Assembly (NCBI RefSeq): GCF_009733815.1
Contig: NZ_WNXY01000008.1
Location: 248,001-312,000 of the forward strand
From: Pseudactinotalea suaedae
GTDB lineage: Bacteria > Actinomycetota > Actinomycetes > Actinomycetales > Beutenbergiaceae
DNA: 64,000 bases
Reading direction: 5' to 3'
The notes under the pieces are model-generated. The model did no database searches and was not told the origin of the DNA. It saw only the letters and a list, made by a program, of their open reading frames with translations. Of the stretch, positions 40,449 to 50,203 are shown piece by piece (the stretch's first letter is position 1; every line of letters starts with the position of its first letter). The translations under genes and the position numbers were made by a program.

Positions 40449-41598
40449 GGGTGACCTTGCCGTCCGCGACGTCCAGCCGGACGCCGGTGAGCGTGGCCGG
40501 GACGTCCTGCGGCACCGCCGCCGTGATCAGCACCTGCTCGGCCGGCGCGACCAGCTCGGCCAGCCGCTCCCGGCGCCGGGTGTCGAGCTCGGCGAACACG
40601 TCGTCGAGGATGAGCACGGGCTCGCCGTCGCCGTCCCAGGATCCTTCCCCCTTGAGCAGCTCGTAGGACGCCAGCCGCAGCGCGAGCGCGAACGACCACG
40701 ACTCGCCGTGGCTCGCGTACCCCTTCGCCGGCAGCCCGCCAAGGGTGAGCTCCACGTCGTCACGATGCGGACCGACCAGGCTCACGCCACGTTCGATCTC
40801 GCGGGCCCGCAACCGACCCATCGCCTCCAGCAGCTTCGCCTCGACGGCATCGGGCTGCGTCAGCTCCTCCTCGGCGACCTGGTCGTCGCCGCCGCTGCTC
40901 AGGCTCGCCCGGTAGGACACCTCGGCCGTGCCCTGGCCACCACTGACCTGCTCGTAGGCGTGCTGCACGTGCGGGCGCAGGTCCCGCAGCAGCCGGACCC
41001 GCCCCGCCAGCAGCTGCGCTCCGGTCGCGGCAGCCTTGGCATCCCAGACGTCGAGGGTGCGGATGTCGCCGTCGGATCCCGCGCGGCGGGCTGCTCCGGC
41101 CGTCTTGAGCAGGGCGTTCCGCTGCTTCACCACCCGCTCGTAGTCGCTGCGGACGCCCGCCATCCGCGGACCGAGCAGCGTCAGGAGGTCGTCGCAGAAC
41201 CGGCGCCGGCCATCCGGGTCACCCTTGATCAGGGCGAGGTCCTCGGGTGCGAAGAGCACGCAGCGGAGCTGGCCCAGCAGCTCGCGCGGCCTGGTGGGGC
41301 TGCGGTTCAGCCTGGCTCGGTTCGCCCTGCCCGCCACGATCTCGAGCTCCAGCAGGTTCGAGCGACCGCCGCGCTGTACCTTCGCCTGCACGATCGCGCG
41401 CTCGGCGCCGGCCCGCACCAACGCCGCGTCACCGGCCACCCGGTGGGAGGAGAACGTCGACAGGTAAGCGATCGACTCGACCAGGTTGGTCTTGCCCTGC
41501 CCGTTCTGCCCCACGAACGCGGTGATCCCCGCCTCGAGGGAGATCACCACCTCGCGGTAGGACCGGAAATCGGTGAGTGCCAGGTCCGAGACGTACAT
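40438..41598 (-). CDS. recF: DNA replication and repair protein RecF
   Basis: 386 residues. SMC-like ATPase with Walker [18 protein letters not shown] near residue 34 and Walker [12 protein letters not shown] near the C-terminus; opening [16 protein letters not shown] is typical. It helps load RecA at gaps. It lies between gnd and the DUF721 gene as in related genomes, with a palindromic element just upstream of its start. Confidence 0.96.
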   Translation of the reverse strand: MYVSDLALTDFRSYREVVISLEAGITAFVGQNGQGKTNLVESIAYLSTFSSHRVAGDAALVRAGAERAIVQAKVQRGGRSNLLELEIVAGRANRARLNRSPTRPRELLGQLRCVLFAPEDLALIKGDPDGRRRFCDDLLTLLGPRMAGVRSDYERVVKQRNALLKTAGAARRAGSDGDIRTLDVWDAKAAATGAQLLAGRVRLLRDLRPHVQHAYEQVSGGQGTAEVSYRASLSSGGDDQVAEEELTQPDAVEAKLLEAMGRLRAREIERGVSLVGPHRDDVELTLGGLPAKGYASHGESWSFALALRLASYELLKGEGSWDGDGEPVLILDDVFAELDTRRRERLAELVAPAEQVLITAAVPQDVPATLTGVRLDVADGKVTRGD

Positions 41599-41632
41599 GC
41601 TCAGCCGGCCTCTGCCGTCGAGCCCAGCTCGC

Positions 41633-41700
41633 CGAGATCGGACGTCGACGGCGAGATCGGACCGCAGACAGATCGATCTCGCCGTGCATGTCCGATCTCG
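41633..41700. repeat. Palindromic element between gnd and recF
   Basis: Arms 41633-41659 and 41674-41700 are 27 bp with 24 pairs matching, around a 14-nt loop. The arm itself begins and ends with CGAGATCG, so that 8-mer and its complement occur four times. It lies 35 nt upstream of the recF start and 47 nt downstream of the gnd stop. Confidence 0.8.
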
Positions 41701-41746
41701 AGCCGCTCGAACCGACGGGACGGACCGTGGGACGCCGAGGGGCTCC

Positions 41747-42646
41747 TCATCCGTCGGCGGAGCGTTCCACGGCGTGCCCGCCGAACTGCTCGCGCAGCGC
41801 GGCCACCGCCTTCATCGCGGGGGAGTCCTCCTGCCGGCTGTCGAAGCGCGCGAACAGGGACGCCGCGATCACCGGAGCCGGGACCGCGAGGTCGATCGCC
41901 TCCTGCACGGTCCAGCGGCCCTCGCCCGAGTCGGCGACGTAGCCCTTGATCTCGGACAGGTCGTCATCCTCGTTGAGCGCCTTGACCAGCAGCTCCAGCA
42001 GCCAGGACCGCACCACGGTGCCGCGCTGCCACGCCTGGAAGACCTTGCTGACGTCGGTGAGCAGGTCGGTGCGGGCCGCGAGGATCTCGTAGCCCTCGGC
42101 GTAGGCCTGCATGATCCCGTACTCGATGCCGTTGTGAACCATCTTCGCGTAGTGGCCGGCGCCGACCGGGCCGGCGTGCACGAAGCCCTCCTCGCGCGGA
42201 CCCTCCGGCCGCAGCGCGTCGAAGACCGGCATCAGCATCTCGATGACGGCGTCCGGCCCACCGACCATGAGGCCGTAGCCGTTCTCACGCCCCCACACGC
42301 CACCGGAGACCCCGGCGTCGACGTAGGAGATGCCGCGCGCGGACAGCTCGGCGCCGCGGCGGATGTCATCGTTGAAGTTGGAGTTGCCGCCGTCGATGAT
42401 CACGTCGCCCTGAGTGAGGCGGCCGGCGACGTCGGTGACCACCGCCTCGGTGATCTCGCCCGCCGGCACCATCACCCACACGACCTTCGGGGCGTCGTCG
42501 GGCAGTGCCGAGACGAGCTCGGCGATCGACGGGACGTCGGTGACGTCAGGGTTCTGGTCGTACCCCGTGACCTCCACGCCCGCGGCGCGCAGCCGCTCCC
42601 GCATGTTGCCGCCCATCCGTCCGAGTCCGATCAGACCGATGTGCAT
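41747..42646 (-). CDS. gnd: 6-phosphogluconate dehydrogenase, decarboxylating (short YqeC type)
   Basis: 299 residues. The Rossmann motif [12 protein letters not shown] is followed by [11 protein letters not shown] and the catalytic lysine region [16 protein letters not shown]. It lacks the long C-terminal extension of classical Gnd, so it belongs to the short NAD(P)-dependent type. It converts 6-phosphogluconate to ribulose 5-phosphate. The location between dnaN and recF is typical of actinobacteria. Confidence 0.95.
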   Translation of the reverse strand: MHIGLIGLGRMGGNMRERLRAAGVEVTGYDQNPDVTDVPSIAELVSALPDDAPKVVWVMVPAGEITEAVVTDVAGRLTQGDVIIDGGNSNFNDDIRRGAELSARGISYVDAGVSGGVWGRENGYGLMVGGPDAVIEMLMPVFDALRPEGPREEGFVHAGPVGAGHYAKMVHNGIEYGIMQAYAEGYEILAARTDLLTDVSKVFQAWQRGTVVRSWLLELLVKALNEDDDLSEIKGYVADSGEGRWTVQEAIDLAVPAPVIAASLFARFDSRQEDSPAMKAVAALREQFGGHAVERSADG

Positions 42647-42699
42647 GGCGGTGCTCCTCAGGGCTCGACGGCGGTGGGTTCAGGTTGGTTCGTGCGCGC

Positions 42700-43833
42700 T
42701 CAGCTCGCGAACCGGATGGGCTGGAGCAGGTAGCGGAACGTGTCGGCGGAGTCCGGGCTGTCGCCGCCGCCCTCCTGCTGACCGCTCATGACCGCGGGCT
42801 TGGTCGGGTGGGTGAAGGACAGCCGGGTGAAGGGGGCGCCGAGCGCACCGAGGCCGTCCAGCAGGTACTGCGGGTTGAACGCCGTGGTGATCTCCTCGCC
42901 CACGAGCACCGACTCCAGCGCCTCCGACGCCTGCGCGTCATCGCCCTGGCCCGCCTCGAGCACCACCTGGCCGTCGGTGAACGTCAGTCGGATCGGGGTG
43001 TTGCGCTCGGCCACGAGCGCGACGCGCTTGGCGGCCTCGATCAGGGCGGCGGAGTTGGTGACGGTGTGCGTGGTCGTCTGCTCCGGGAACAGGCGACGCA
43101 CCGGCGGGTACTCGCCGTCGACGAGGAGCGAGGTGGTGTGGCGGCCGCCGGCCTCGAAGCCGATGATGTCCGCGCTCTCGGCGAGGGAGATCTCGATGGT
43201 GCCGGCCGAGGTCAGCGAGCGGGCGACGTCGGAGAGCGTGCGGGCGCGGACCAGCGCCTGACGCTCGATCGTGGGTGACTGCGGGCGCCAGGTCATCTCC
43301 CGCATCGCGAGGCGGTAGCGGTCGGTCGCGAGCAGCGTGAGCTTCTCGCCGTTGATCTCGACCTTGACGCCGGTGAGCAGCGGGAGCGTCTCGTCGCGGC
43401 CGGCGGCGATCGTGACCTGCCCGATCGCGGCCGCGAACTCCTCGGCGTCGACGGCACCGGCGAGCGCAGGCATCTCCGGCAGCGAGGGGTAGTCCTCGAC
43501 CGGCATCGTCAGCAGCGTGAACCGGGACGAACCACAGGTGACGGTGACCCGGGTGCCCTCCAGGACGACGTCGACGGGCTTCGCCGGCAGCGCCCGGGAG
43601 ATCTCCGCGAGCAGCCGCCCGGAGACGAGCACCGAGCCGGGGGTCTCGACCTCGGCGGCGACCTCGGACCGGGCCGAGACCTCGTAGTCGAACGTCGAGA
43701 GCGTCAGTGCGCCGTCGGCAGCTGCCTCGATCCGGACCCCGGCGAGCACGGGGGCCGGCGGGCGGGTCGGCAGGGTGCGCGCGGTCCAGGTGACGGCCTC
43801 GGCCAGGACATCGCGCTCGACCCTGAACTTCAC
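42700..43833 (-). CDS. dnaN: DNA polymerase III subunit beta (sliding clamp)
   Basis: 377 residues, three clamp domains, beginning MKFRVERDVLAEAVTWTARTLP and ending YLLQPIRFAS. It encircles DNA and tethers the replicase. The next upstream feature is a 483-nt region rich in DnaA-box-like sites. In most actinobacteria dnaA is the immediate upstream gene; here two unrelated genes intervene. Confidence 0.97.
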   Translation of the reverse strand: MKFRVERDVLAEAVTWTARTLPTRPPAPVLAGVRIEAAADGALTLSTFDYEVSARSEVAAEVETPGSVLVSGRLLAEISRALPAKPVDVVLEGTRVTVTCGSSRFTLLTMPVEDYPSLPEMPALAGAVDAEEFAAAIGQVTIAAGRDETLPLLTGVKVEINGEKLTLLATDRYRLAMREMTWRPQSPTIERQALVRARTLSDVARSLTSAGTIEISLAESADIIGFEAGGRHTTSLLVDGEYPPVRRLFPEQTTTHTVTNSAALIEAAKRVALVAERNTPIRLTFTDGQVVLEAGQGDDAQASEALESVLVGEEITTAFNPQYLLDGLGALGAPFTRLSFTHPTKPAVMSGQQEGGGDSPDSADTFRYLLQPIRFAS

Positions 43834-44316
43834 TGTGCCGACCTCTCGTTGCGTTCACTCGTTCGTGAGGCAGGCGCCAAGAGGCCCCTGCCGTGGGACC
43901 CCGAGCATAGTGCGGGGCGCTGGCGCGATGTGCCCTCGTCCTCAGCAATCTTCAGCACGGGGCCAGGAGTGCTTTGTTGGTTGTTCACACCCTGATCGAT
44001 TGAGAAGTCCCGTGTTCGTCATCGGTGGTGTGGAACATGTGGGCAACCGGCGTCGTCGCAGGTGGCAACGGCGCGCCGGGTGTGGATCCAGCTGGGCGTC
44101 AGCCTGTGTCGGAGCGTTGTCATTCGTGGACGGGCCGTTTTTCCCCCGGCTCTGTCCACGGATCGGCGACCGTCGTCCACGGCTCTCGAGATCTTGTCCA
44201 CCGTTGTCCACAGGTCCATGCACATCTGTGCGTTTCCGGTGATCAGCGGGGCTGGTGACACGCCTGTGACATAAGGAACTCACCGAACGGCCGCGAGCTC
44301 GCGCGCCGACGGCGAC
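43834..44316. other. Likely oriC region next to dnaN
   Basis: A 483-nt gene-free region with one perfect DnaA box TTGTCCACA (44204-44212) and several with one or two mismatches: TTGTTCACA (43981-43989), TGTGGAACA (44029-44037), TGTGGGCAA (44038-44046), CTGTCCACG (44152-44160) and TTGTCCACC (44194-44202). Together with dnaN on one side and strand polarity reversing across the region, this is the best candidate for the replication origin. No clear AT-rich unwinding element is evident by eye. Confidence 0.75.
44204..44212 (+). promoter_or_regulatory. Perfect DnaA box
   Basis: TTGTCCACA matches the high-GC actinobacterial DnaA box consensus. Another TTGTCCACC lies 10 nt before it in the same direction. 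Confidence 0.7.
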
Positions 44317-44925
44317 CTATCCGCGGCCCGTTCGCCTCGCGTAGGCGCGCTTCATCTTGACGTGGTTGCCGCACCCCGCCATCGAGCACCAGCGCCGGGT
44401 CTGGTTGCGCGAGGTGTCGTAGAACGCCCAGAGGCAGCTGTGGCGGGCGCAGATCTTGAGCCGCGACCATCCGCCGGCCTCCCGCGTCTGGCGCACGGCA
44501 TCGAGGATGCCGCTGATCGCCCGGGCGAAGGGCGCGTCCCCGGTCGGCAGCGTGCGAACCGTGTCCACGGTGATCTCGACGCGCATGGGCAGGTCGCCGA
44601 GCGCGCGGTTCATGGCGCCGATCACCGCGTGGCGCTCGGCGGCCACGGCTTTCTGGTCAGCAGCGTCCGCGGGCTCGGGCGTGTGTGAGCGCAGGACCTC
44701 GCGCAGTCCTTCGCGGATCGCCGTGGCCGCCGCGAGGTCGTGCTCGTCGAGGCGTGCGTCGGCGTCGAGCAGGCCGCGCCCCGCCATCCAGCCCCGCAGC
44801 GCCGCGGGGGTGTCGAGGCTCTCGTCGCCGATCTGGCGCTCGAGGGTGTTGAGGAAGTCGCGAATCAGACGCGCGGGCTCCGGGACGTCCGCTTCGCGGT
44901 CGAGAGGTTCGGTGTGCACCGGCAT
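44317..44925 (-). CDS. CGNR zinc-finger family regulator (ABATE domain)
   Basis: 202 residues from ATG 44925. An N-terminal ABATE-like domain (RLIRDFLNTLERQIGDES) is followed by the C-terminal CGNR zinc finger (about 155-195) with CARHSCLWAFYDTSRNQTRR and WCSMAGCGNHVK. Such proteins are putative stress-response regulators and often neighbour transporters or oxidoreductases. It is divergent from an MFS efflux gene with a 78-nt gap, so it probably regulates that gene. The pair is inserted between dnaN and dnaA. Confidence 0.88.
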   Translation of the reverse strand: MPVHTEPLDREADVPEPARLIRDFLNTLERQIGDESLDTPAALRGWMAGRGLLDADARLDEHDLAAATAIREGLREVLRSHTPEPADAADQKAVAAERHAVIGAMNRALGDLPMRVEITVDTVRTLPTGDAPFARAISGILDAVRQTREAGGWSRLKICARHSCLWAFYDTSRNQTRRWCSMAGCGNHVKMKRAYARRTGRG

Positions 44926-45003
44926 GCAACCAGCATAGGGCCTTGACAGGTGTGAAAGCCGGCGGCAGAGTAACGATATGACACCACTAACAAGGTTTGA
45001 CCG

Positions 45004-46206
45004 GTGTTGACGACGAGGCGCACCGTGGCGACCAGGACACGGCCGCCGGTCGTGGTGCTCGGGCTTCTCGCAGCGCTCGGCCCGCTCTCGATCGACCTGT
45101 ACCTCCCGGCCTTCCCGCAGCTGCGGGACGAGCTGGGTGCCTCCGACTCGATGGTGCAGCTGACGCTGGCGGGGATGACGGTCGGCCTCGCCCTGGGCGA
45201 GCTGACGGTCGGGACGTGGAGCGATCGTGTCGGCCGACGGCGGCCGCTGCTCCTCGCCACCGCCGTCCATGTGCTGGCCACCCTCGCGTGCGCGTTCGCC
45301 CCGACGGTCGAGGTCCTCGCCGCGTCCCGCGTCGTCCAGGGCGTCGGCGCCGCCGGCAGCGCCGTGCTCGTTCTCGCGATGGTGCGAGATACCACGGAGG
45401 GTCGCGGTCTCGTCGTGCTGGTGTCGCGGGTGACCCTGGTCACCACCACCGTGCCGCTGCTCGCACCTGTCGCAGGTGCCGCGCTGCTGCCCCACGTCGG
45501 GTGGCGGGGGATCTTCGTCGTGCTCGCCGCGGCGTCGCTGCTCGTGCTCGTGGCCACCGCGGCCCTCACCCCGGAGACGCGCCCGCCCTCGGACGCCCCG
45601 CTCGAGCTGCGTGAACGCGTGCAGGCGGTGCTGCGCGACCCGGGTTTCCGCCGCGGCGCGCTGGTGCTCAGCATGACCTACGCGAGCGTCTACGCCTACG
45701 TCGCCGCGTCGCCTCTGCTCCTGCAGGACGTGTACGGCCTCGAGCCGGGCAGCTATGCGATCGTCTTCCTGATTAACTCGCTCGGACTCGTCGCCGGCGT
45801 GCAGCTCAGTGCGGTGCTCGCGCGTCGCGCGGCGACCACGCGCGTCGTGGCGGGGTTCGCCTCGGTTGCCGTCCTGTCGGCAGCCGCCATCGTCCCGTTG
45901 CAGTCAGCGGGCACCGGGCTGGCGGGTCTGCTGCCCTGCCTGTGGCTGTTCGTCGCCGCGTGCGGCGGGTGCTTCGCCGGAGCCACCGCGATCGCGCTCG
46001 ATCATCAGGGCGGACAGCCCGGTACGGCCACCTCGCTGCTGGGGTTCTCCTCGTTCGCGGCCGCGGGCGTCATCTCTCCGATCGCCGGTTTCGTCGGCGT
46101 GACGTCAGCGGCGCCGGTGGCGGCCGTGCTGCTCGGGACGTCGCTCACGATGCTGCTGGGCATGGCGTGGACGATCGCTCGGCAGCGTCGCGACACAGCA
46201 CCGTGA
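45004..46206 (+). CDS. MFS drug efflux transporter, Bcr/CflA type
   Basis: 400 residues from GTG 45004, with twelve predicted transmembrane helices. The start LGPLSIDLYLPAFPQL is the Bcr/CflA signature, and the loop GTWSDRVGRRRPLL is MFS motif A. Likely a proton-driven exporter of small drugs or metabolites such as bicyclomycin, chloramphenicol or dipeptides. It is convergent with dnaA, with 31 nt between stops, and divergent from the CGNR regulator. Confidence 0.9.
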   Translation: MLTTRRTVATRTRPPVVVLGLLAALGPLSIDLYLPAFPQLRDELGASDSMVQLTLAGMTVGLALGELTVGTWSDRVGRRRPLLLATAVHVLATLACAFAPTVEVLAASRVVQGVGAAGSAVLVLAMVRDTTEGRGLVVLVSRVTLVTTTVPLLAPVAGAALLPHVGWRGIFVVLAAASLLVLVATAALTPETRPPSDAPLELRERVQAVLRDPGFRRGALVLSMTYASVYAYVAASPLLLQDVYGLEPGSYAIVFLINSLGLVAGVQLSAVLARRAATTRVVAGFASVAVLSAAAIVPLQSAGTGLAGLLPCLWLFVAACGGCFAGATAIALDHQGGQPGTATSLLGFSSFAAAGVISPIAGFVGVTSAAPVAAVLLGTSLTMLLGMAWTIARQRRDTAP

Positions 46207-46237
46207 CCCGCCGCCGCACGCCGGGCGAGCCGCCGGG

Positions 46238-47719
46238 TCAGGCGCGCTGCTGCTGCTTGATGCGGTTCGTCAGCTCGGTGACCTGGTTGAACGTCGTTCG
46301 ACGCTCGGCCATCTGCTGACGGATCTTCCGGTTCGCGTGCATCACGGTGGTGTGGTCGCGACCGCCGAACAGCTGGCCGATCTTGGGCAGCGACAGCTCG
46401 GTGAGCTCGCGGCACAGGTACATCGCGATCTGGCGGGCGTTGACGAGCACCCTGGAGCGGTCGGCGCTGCACAACGCCTCGATCGTGACGCCGAAGTAGT
46501 TGGCGGTCTGACCCATGATCACCGACGGCGTGATCTCGGCACCCTCGTTGTCGGTGATCAGGTCCTTGAGGACCATCTCGGCGAGCGCGAGGTCCACCGA
46601 CTGCTGGTTGAGGTTGGCGAACGCGGTCACGCGGATCAGCGCACCCTCGAGCTCGCGGATGTTGCTGGAGATCTTCGACGCGATGTACTCGAGCACCTCG
46701 GGCGGGGTCTGCAGGTCCTCGGCACCCTCCTTCTTGCGGAGGATCGCGATGCGGGTCTCGAGGTCTGGGGGCTTGACGTCGGTGAGCAGGCCCCACTCGA
46801 ACCGGGACCGCATCCGGTCGTGGAAGCCGTCGAGCGCCTTCGGCGGCTGGTCCGAGGTGATCACGACCTGCTTGCGGTCGTTGTGCAGGGTGTTGAACGT
46901 GTGGAAGAACTCCTCCATCGTCTGTTCCTTGCCCTGCAGGAACTGGATGTCGTCGATGAGGAGGACGTCGACCTCGCGGTAGCGGCGCTGGAACGCCTCG
47001 GCCTTGTCGTCGCGGATCGAGTTGATGAAGTCGTTGGTGAACTCCTCCGAGTTCACGTACCGCACCCGCACCCCGGGGTAGAGGTTCATGGCGTAGTGCC
47101 CGATCGCGTGGAGCAGGTGGGTCTTGCCCAGACCGGACTGGCCGTAGATGAACAGCGGGTTGTACGCCTTCGCCGGCGCCTCGGCCACCGCGGTCGCAGC
47201 CGCGTGCGCGAACCGGTTGGAGGAACCGATCACGAACGTGTCGAAGGTGTAGTTCGGGTTCAGCCGCGCGTTGGGGTCGACGCCGACGCCGTCGATCCGG
47301 TTCTCGGCCCGCGGTTCGAAGCGGCTCTCGTGGCGGCCGAGCTGACGACCGTCGTACCGGTTCTCGGGCAGCTTCGGCGGCACGATCTTGGGCGCCGGCG
47401 GGGGCGGGTCCGGAGGGGCGTTGTCCTCGAGCGAGGGGTCGACCGTGACCGCGACCTTGACGTTGCGGATCAGCGCGTCCGAGAGCGCGGAGGTGATCGA
47501 CTCCCGCGCCCGGGTCTCGATGAACTCCTTGGCGAACTCGCTCGGGACGGCGAGGAGGATGGTGTCGTCGATGACACCGAGGGGCTTCGTCAGCCGGATG
47601 AAGCCCAGCTGGGCGCCGGTGACCTCACCGCGGTCCTGGAGGATGTCGACCGCACGGGCCCAGCCCTGAGCCAGAGCCTCGGAATCCACAGGTTCGACTG
47701 ACAACCGGCCTACCCTCAT
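46238..47719 (-). CDS. dnaA: Chromosomal replication initiator protein DnaA
   Basis: 493 residues using ATG 47719; TTG 47704, preceded by GAGGGTAGG, is a plausible alternative start. Domain I covers about 1-90 and the Pro-rich domain II about 100-155. The AAA+ domain has [15 protein letters not shown] with Lys199 and [12 protein letters not shown]; domain IV has the DNA-binding [11 protein letters not shown]. It melts oriC and loads the helicase. It is separated from dnaN by the CGNR/MFS pair and a box-rich region, which is unusual. Confidence 0.97.
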   Translation of the reverse strand: MRVGRLSVEPVDSEALAQGWARAVDILQDRGEVTGAQLGFIRLTKPLGVIDDTILLAVPSEFAKEFIETRARESITSALSDALIRNVKVAVTVDPSLEDNAPPDPPPPAPKIVPPKLPENRYDGRQLGRHESRFEPRAENRIDGVGVDPNARLNPNYTFDTFVIGSSNRFAHAAATAVAEAPAKAYNPLFIYGQSGLGKTHLLHAIGHYAMNLYPGVRVRYVNSEEFTNDFINSIRDDKAEAFQRRYREVDVLLIDDIQFLQGKEQTMEEFFHTFNTLHNDRKQVVITSDQPPKALDGFHDRMRSRFEWGLLTDVKPPDLETRIAILRKKEGAEDLQTPPEVLEYIASKISSNIRELEGALIRVTAFANLNQQSVDLALAEMVLKDLITDNEGAEITPSVIMGQTANYFGVTIEALCSADRSRVLVNARQIAMYLCRELTELSLPKIGQLFGGRDHTTVMHANRKIRQQMAERRTTFNQVTELTNRIKQQQRA

Positions 47720-48135
47720 CGCGGTTGTGAACACGGGGTCCACAACACTGTCCACAGACTGTGGGAAGAGCTCCACAGTCCTCTTGCACCGGCAGCGGCC
47801 TGCCCGTATGCGCTGAGCGGCCATGCTAACGCCGCGTGGTTGTCCACATGTCCCGGTCGGATGGACGGGATGATCGAGCGGTGCCGAGCGGTGCAGGCAG
47901 GGGCCCGACGGCGAGGCTGGGCGGGCCGTGGATCGGCGCCCACGCACGGGTTTGACCAGGAACCGTGGCGTCACCTATCCTTGTGCGGTTGTGTGCCGGG
48001 CGCCTGGTGCCCGCGGTGCCACCCGAACCTCTGGTCCGGATCACCGCGCTCGGCCCGCCGCACATGACATCGAGACCTCTTCGCCGGTCAGTCGTTCCTG
48101 GCTGCCAGCGCCACCCGAGCAACACGGAGACTGAC
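47720..48135. other. dnaA-rpmH intergenic region with DnaA-box-like sites
   Basis: A 416-nt divergent spacer. It holds a perfect DnaA box TTGTCCACA at 47840-47848 and CTGTCCACA at 47748-47756, plus weaker sites (GGGTCCACA near 47736, CTCCACAG near 47771). DnaA autoregulation sites are expected here. The promoters of dnaA and of rpmH-rnpA must be in this spacer; I cannot place them with confidence. Confidence 0.65.
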
Positions 48136-48273
48136 GTGAGCAAGCGGACCTTCCAGCCGAACAACCGCAAGCGCGCCAAGGTGCACGGCTTCCGTCTGCG
48201 CATGCGCACCCGCGCCGGCCGCGCCATCCTGGCCGCGCGCCGCCGCAAGGGCCGCGCCGAGATCTCCGCCTGA
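48136..48273 (+). CDS. rpmH: 50S ribosomal protein L34
   Basis: 45 residues from GTG 48136, with a GGAG site 6 nt upstream. The sequence [20 protein letters not shown] is the universal L34 opening, and the protein is strongly basic throughout. It binds 23S rRNA in the large subunit. It is first of the rpmH-rnpA-yidD-yidC-jag-rsmG run and divergent from dnaA. Confidence 0.98.
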   Translation: MSKRTFQPNNRKRAKVHGFRLRMRTRAGRAILAARRRKGRAEISA

Positions 48274-48282
48274 GCGGCACCG

Positions 48283-48669
48283 GTGCTGCCAGCGCGGCAC
48301 CGGATGCGGCACAGCGGCGACTTCGCCCGGACCATCCGATCGGGTAGTCGGGCCGGAGGGCACCACCTCGTGGTGCACCTGCTGCTGGCCGACCCCGAGC
48401 GAGACGTCCCCACCCCCGCCGAACCGGCGCGGGTGGGTTTCGTCGTCTCCAAGGCCGTGGGCAACGCCGTCCGGCGCAACCTCGTGAAGCGCCGGCTGCG
48501 GGCGATCGTGAGCGACCGGTTGGGCGAGCTCCCCGACGGTGCTCTCGCCGTCGTGCGCGCCCTGCCCGCCTCGGCGGGCGCGAGTCATGCGGAACTGCTG
48601 ACCGCCGTCGACCGTTCGATCGATGTGGCAATCCAGCGCCAGCGCAGCCCGCGGCGGGTCCGGGCATGA
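48283..48669 (+). CDS. rnpA: Ribonuclease P protein component
   Basis: 128 residues from GTG 48283. The RNase P protein fold has RVGFVVSKAVGNAVRRN and the RNR-type motif RNLVKRRLR. It helps the RNase P RNA trim tRNA 5' ends. It lies 9 nt after rpmH, and the stop overlaps the yidD start (ATGA). Confidence 0.95.
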   Translation: MLPARHRMRHSGDFARTIRSGSRAGGHHLVVHLLLADPERDVPTPAEPARVGFVVSKAVGNAVRRNLVKRRLRAIVSDRLGELPDGALAVVRALPASAGASHAELLTAVDRSIDVAIQRQRSPRRVRA

Positions 48670-49010
48670 CCGAGGAGGTCAAGCCCTCCGTGCCCGCGCG
48701 GCTGCTCGCCGGCGCGGTGCGCGGCTACCAGCTGATCGTGTCGCCGTGGTTCGCGCCGCGGTGCCGGTACTACCCGAGCTGCTCGGCCTACGCGATCGGC
48801 GCGCTGCGGACCCACGGTGCGATCCGCGGCACGGGCCTCGCTGTGTGGCGGGTGCTCCGCTGCAACCCGTGGTCGCACGGCGGTGTCGACCACGTGCCGC
48901 CGCGGCGGGGCGAGAGCGCGAGCCAGCCGCAGCAGCACACCCACGAGAACAGGGCCACGGCGAAAGGCCGTACCCTCGGTAGCCGGACCTCGCGCCAGGC
49001 CCAGGCCTGA
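48666..49010 (+). CDS. yidD: Membrane protein insertion efficiency factor YidD
   Basis: 114 residues. The conserved block covers residues 12-78: YQLIVSPWFAPRCRYYPSCSAYA, split here by position, with Cys residues in RCRYYPSCS and RCNPW near 70. The C-terminal 35 residues are polar and not conserved. It assists YidC-dependent insertion. The start overlaps rnpA by 4 nt. Confidence 0.95.
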   Translation: MTEEVKPSVPARLLAGAVRGYQLIVSPWFAPRCRYYPSCSAYAIGALRTHGAIRGTGLAVWRVLRCNPWSHGGVDHVPPRRGESASQPQQHTHENRATAKGRTLGSRTSRQAQA

Positions 49011-49040
49011 GCGCGCTCATCGAGACGACGAAAAGACCTC

Positions 49041-50195
49041 ATGGACTGGTTTGACGGGATCCTCTACCCCCTGAAGTGGGTGGTGGCCTGGATCATGGTC
49101 GGCGCCCACAACGTGCTCACGTTCCTGGGTATGCCCGGCGACGGCGGCTGGACCTGGCTGCTCTCGATCGTGGCGCTGGTGGTCGTGATCCGGATCCTGC
49201 TGATCCCGCTGTTCGTGCGGCAGATCAAGGCCTCCCGGGGCATGCAGCTGGTGCAGCCGGAGATCCAGAAGCTGCAGAAGAAGTACAAGGGCAAGACCGA
49301 CCCCGCGTCGCGTCAGGCCATGCAGCAGGAGATGATGGCGATCTACAAGGACCACGGCACCTCGCCGTTCGCGTCCTGCCTGCCGCTGCTGGCGCAGATG
49401 CCGATCTTCTTCGCGCTGTTCCGCGTGCTCTACTCGCTGGGGCCGCTCTCCGTCGGCGGGTACGGGCGTCCCTCGATCGGTCCGCTGACGCAGGAGCTCG
49501 CGCTGCAGATCGAGCAGTCCTCCATCTTCGGTGCCTCGCTGTCGGACACGTTCCTGCGCTCGGACGTGCTGAGCGTGAAGATCATCTGTGCCGTGCTGGT
49601 CGTGATGATGAGCGCGTCCACGCTGTTCACGCAGCGGCAGCTGACGATGAAGAACATGCCGCAGGCCGCGCTCGACAACCCGATGGCGCGCCAGCAGCGG
49701 ATCCTCATGTACATCCTGCCGCTGGTGTTCGCGTTCTCCGGCGTCAACTTCCCGATCGGTGTCCTCGTCTACTGGACCACCTCCAACCTCTGGTCGATGG
49801 GCCAGCAGTGGTGGGTCATCCGCAACAACCCGACGCCCGGGTCCGAGGCCGCGCGCGTCTACGAGGAGCGCAAGGCTCGCAAGGCCGCCCGCAAGGGCGG
49901 CGGCGCCGCACTCGAGGACGGCGATGGCGCCACCGGCACCACCGTGCTCGAGGACGAGCCGCAGGTCCGCCAGCGGGTGCAGCCCAAGAAGGCGCCGCGC
50001 AGCAAGCGCCGCCCGGGCGGGCAGTCCGCCAGCAACCCCGTGCCGGCGTTCGGCACCCAGCCCGAGCCCGCGGCCGCCGCACCCGAGGACAGTGCTCTCG
50101 AGGACGGCGCCCTCGAGGACGCCCCGCTCGAGGACGACGCCACCACCACCAAGCCACCGACGGGCAAGAAGAAGCCCAAGAAGCCGAAGAAGTGA
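49041..50195 (+). CDS. yidC: Membrane protein insertase YidC/Oxa1
   Basis: 384 residues with five hydrophobic helices in the first 270 residues, the positively charged loop QKKYKGKTDPASRQ, and FFALFRVLYSLGPLS. The C-terminal tail of about 115 residues is soluble, first basic and then acidic with LEDGALEDAPLEDD repeats, and ends KKKPKKPKK, likely ribosome contacting. It inserts membrane proteins with or without SecYEG. Confidence 0.96.
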   Translation: MDWFDGILYPLKWVVAWIMVGAHNVLTFLGMPGDGGWTWLLSIVALVVVIRILLIPLFVRQIKASRGMQLVQPEIQKLQKKYKGKTDPASRQAMQQEMMAIYKDHGTSPFASCLPLLAQMPIFFALFRVLYSLGPLSVGGYGRPSIGPLTQELALQIEQSSIFGASLSDTFLRSDVLSVKIICAVLVVMMSASTLFTQRQLTMKNMPQAALDNPMARQQRILMYILPLVFAFSGVNFPIGVLVYWTTSNLWSMGQQWWVIRNNPTPGSEAARVYEERKARKAARKGGGAALEDGDGATGTTVLEDEPQVRQRVQPKKAPRSKRRPGGQSASNPVPAFGTQPEPAAAAPEDSALEDGALEDAPLEDDATTTKPPTGKKKPKKPKK

Positions 50196-50203
50196 GCTCC
50201 GAC

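Noticed and set aside
44865-45674. Open frame covering the CGNR/MFS divergent promoter on the minus strand
   Set aside because: It is antisense to the MFS gene, low in complexity, and would remove the shared promoter of two well-supported genes.
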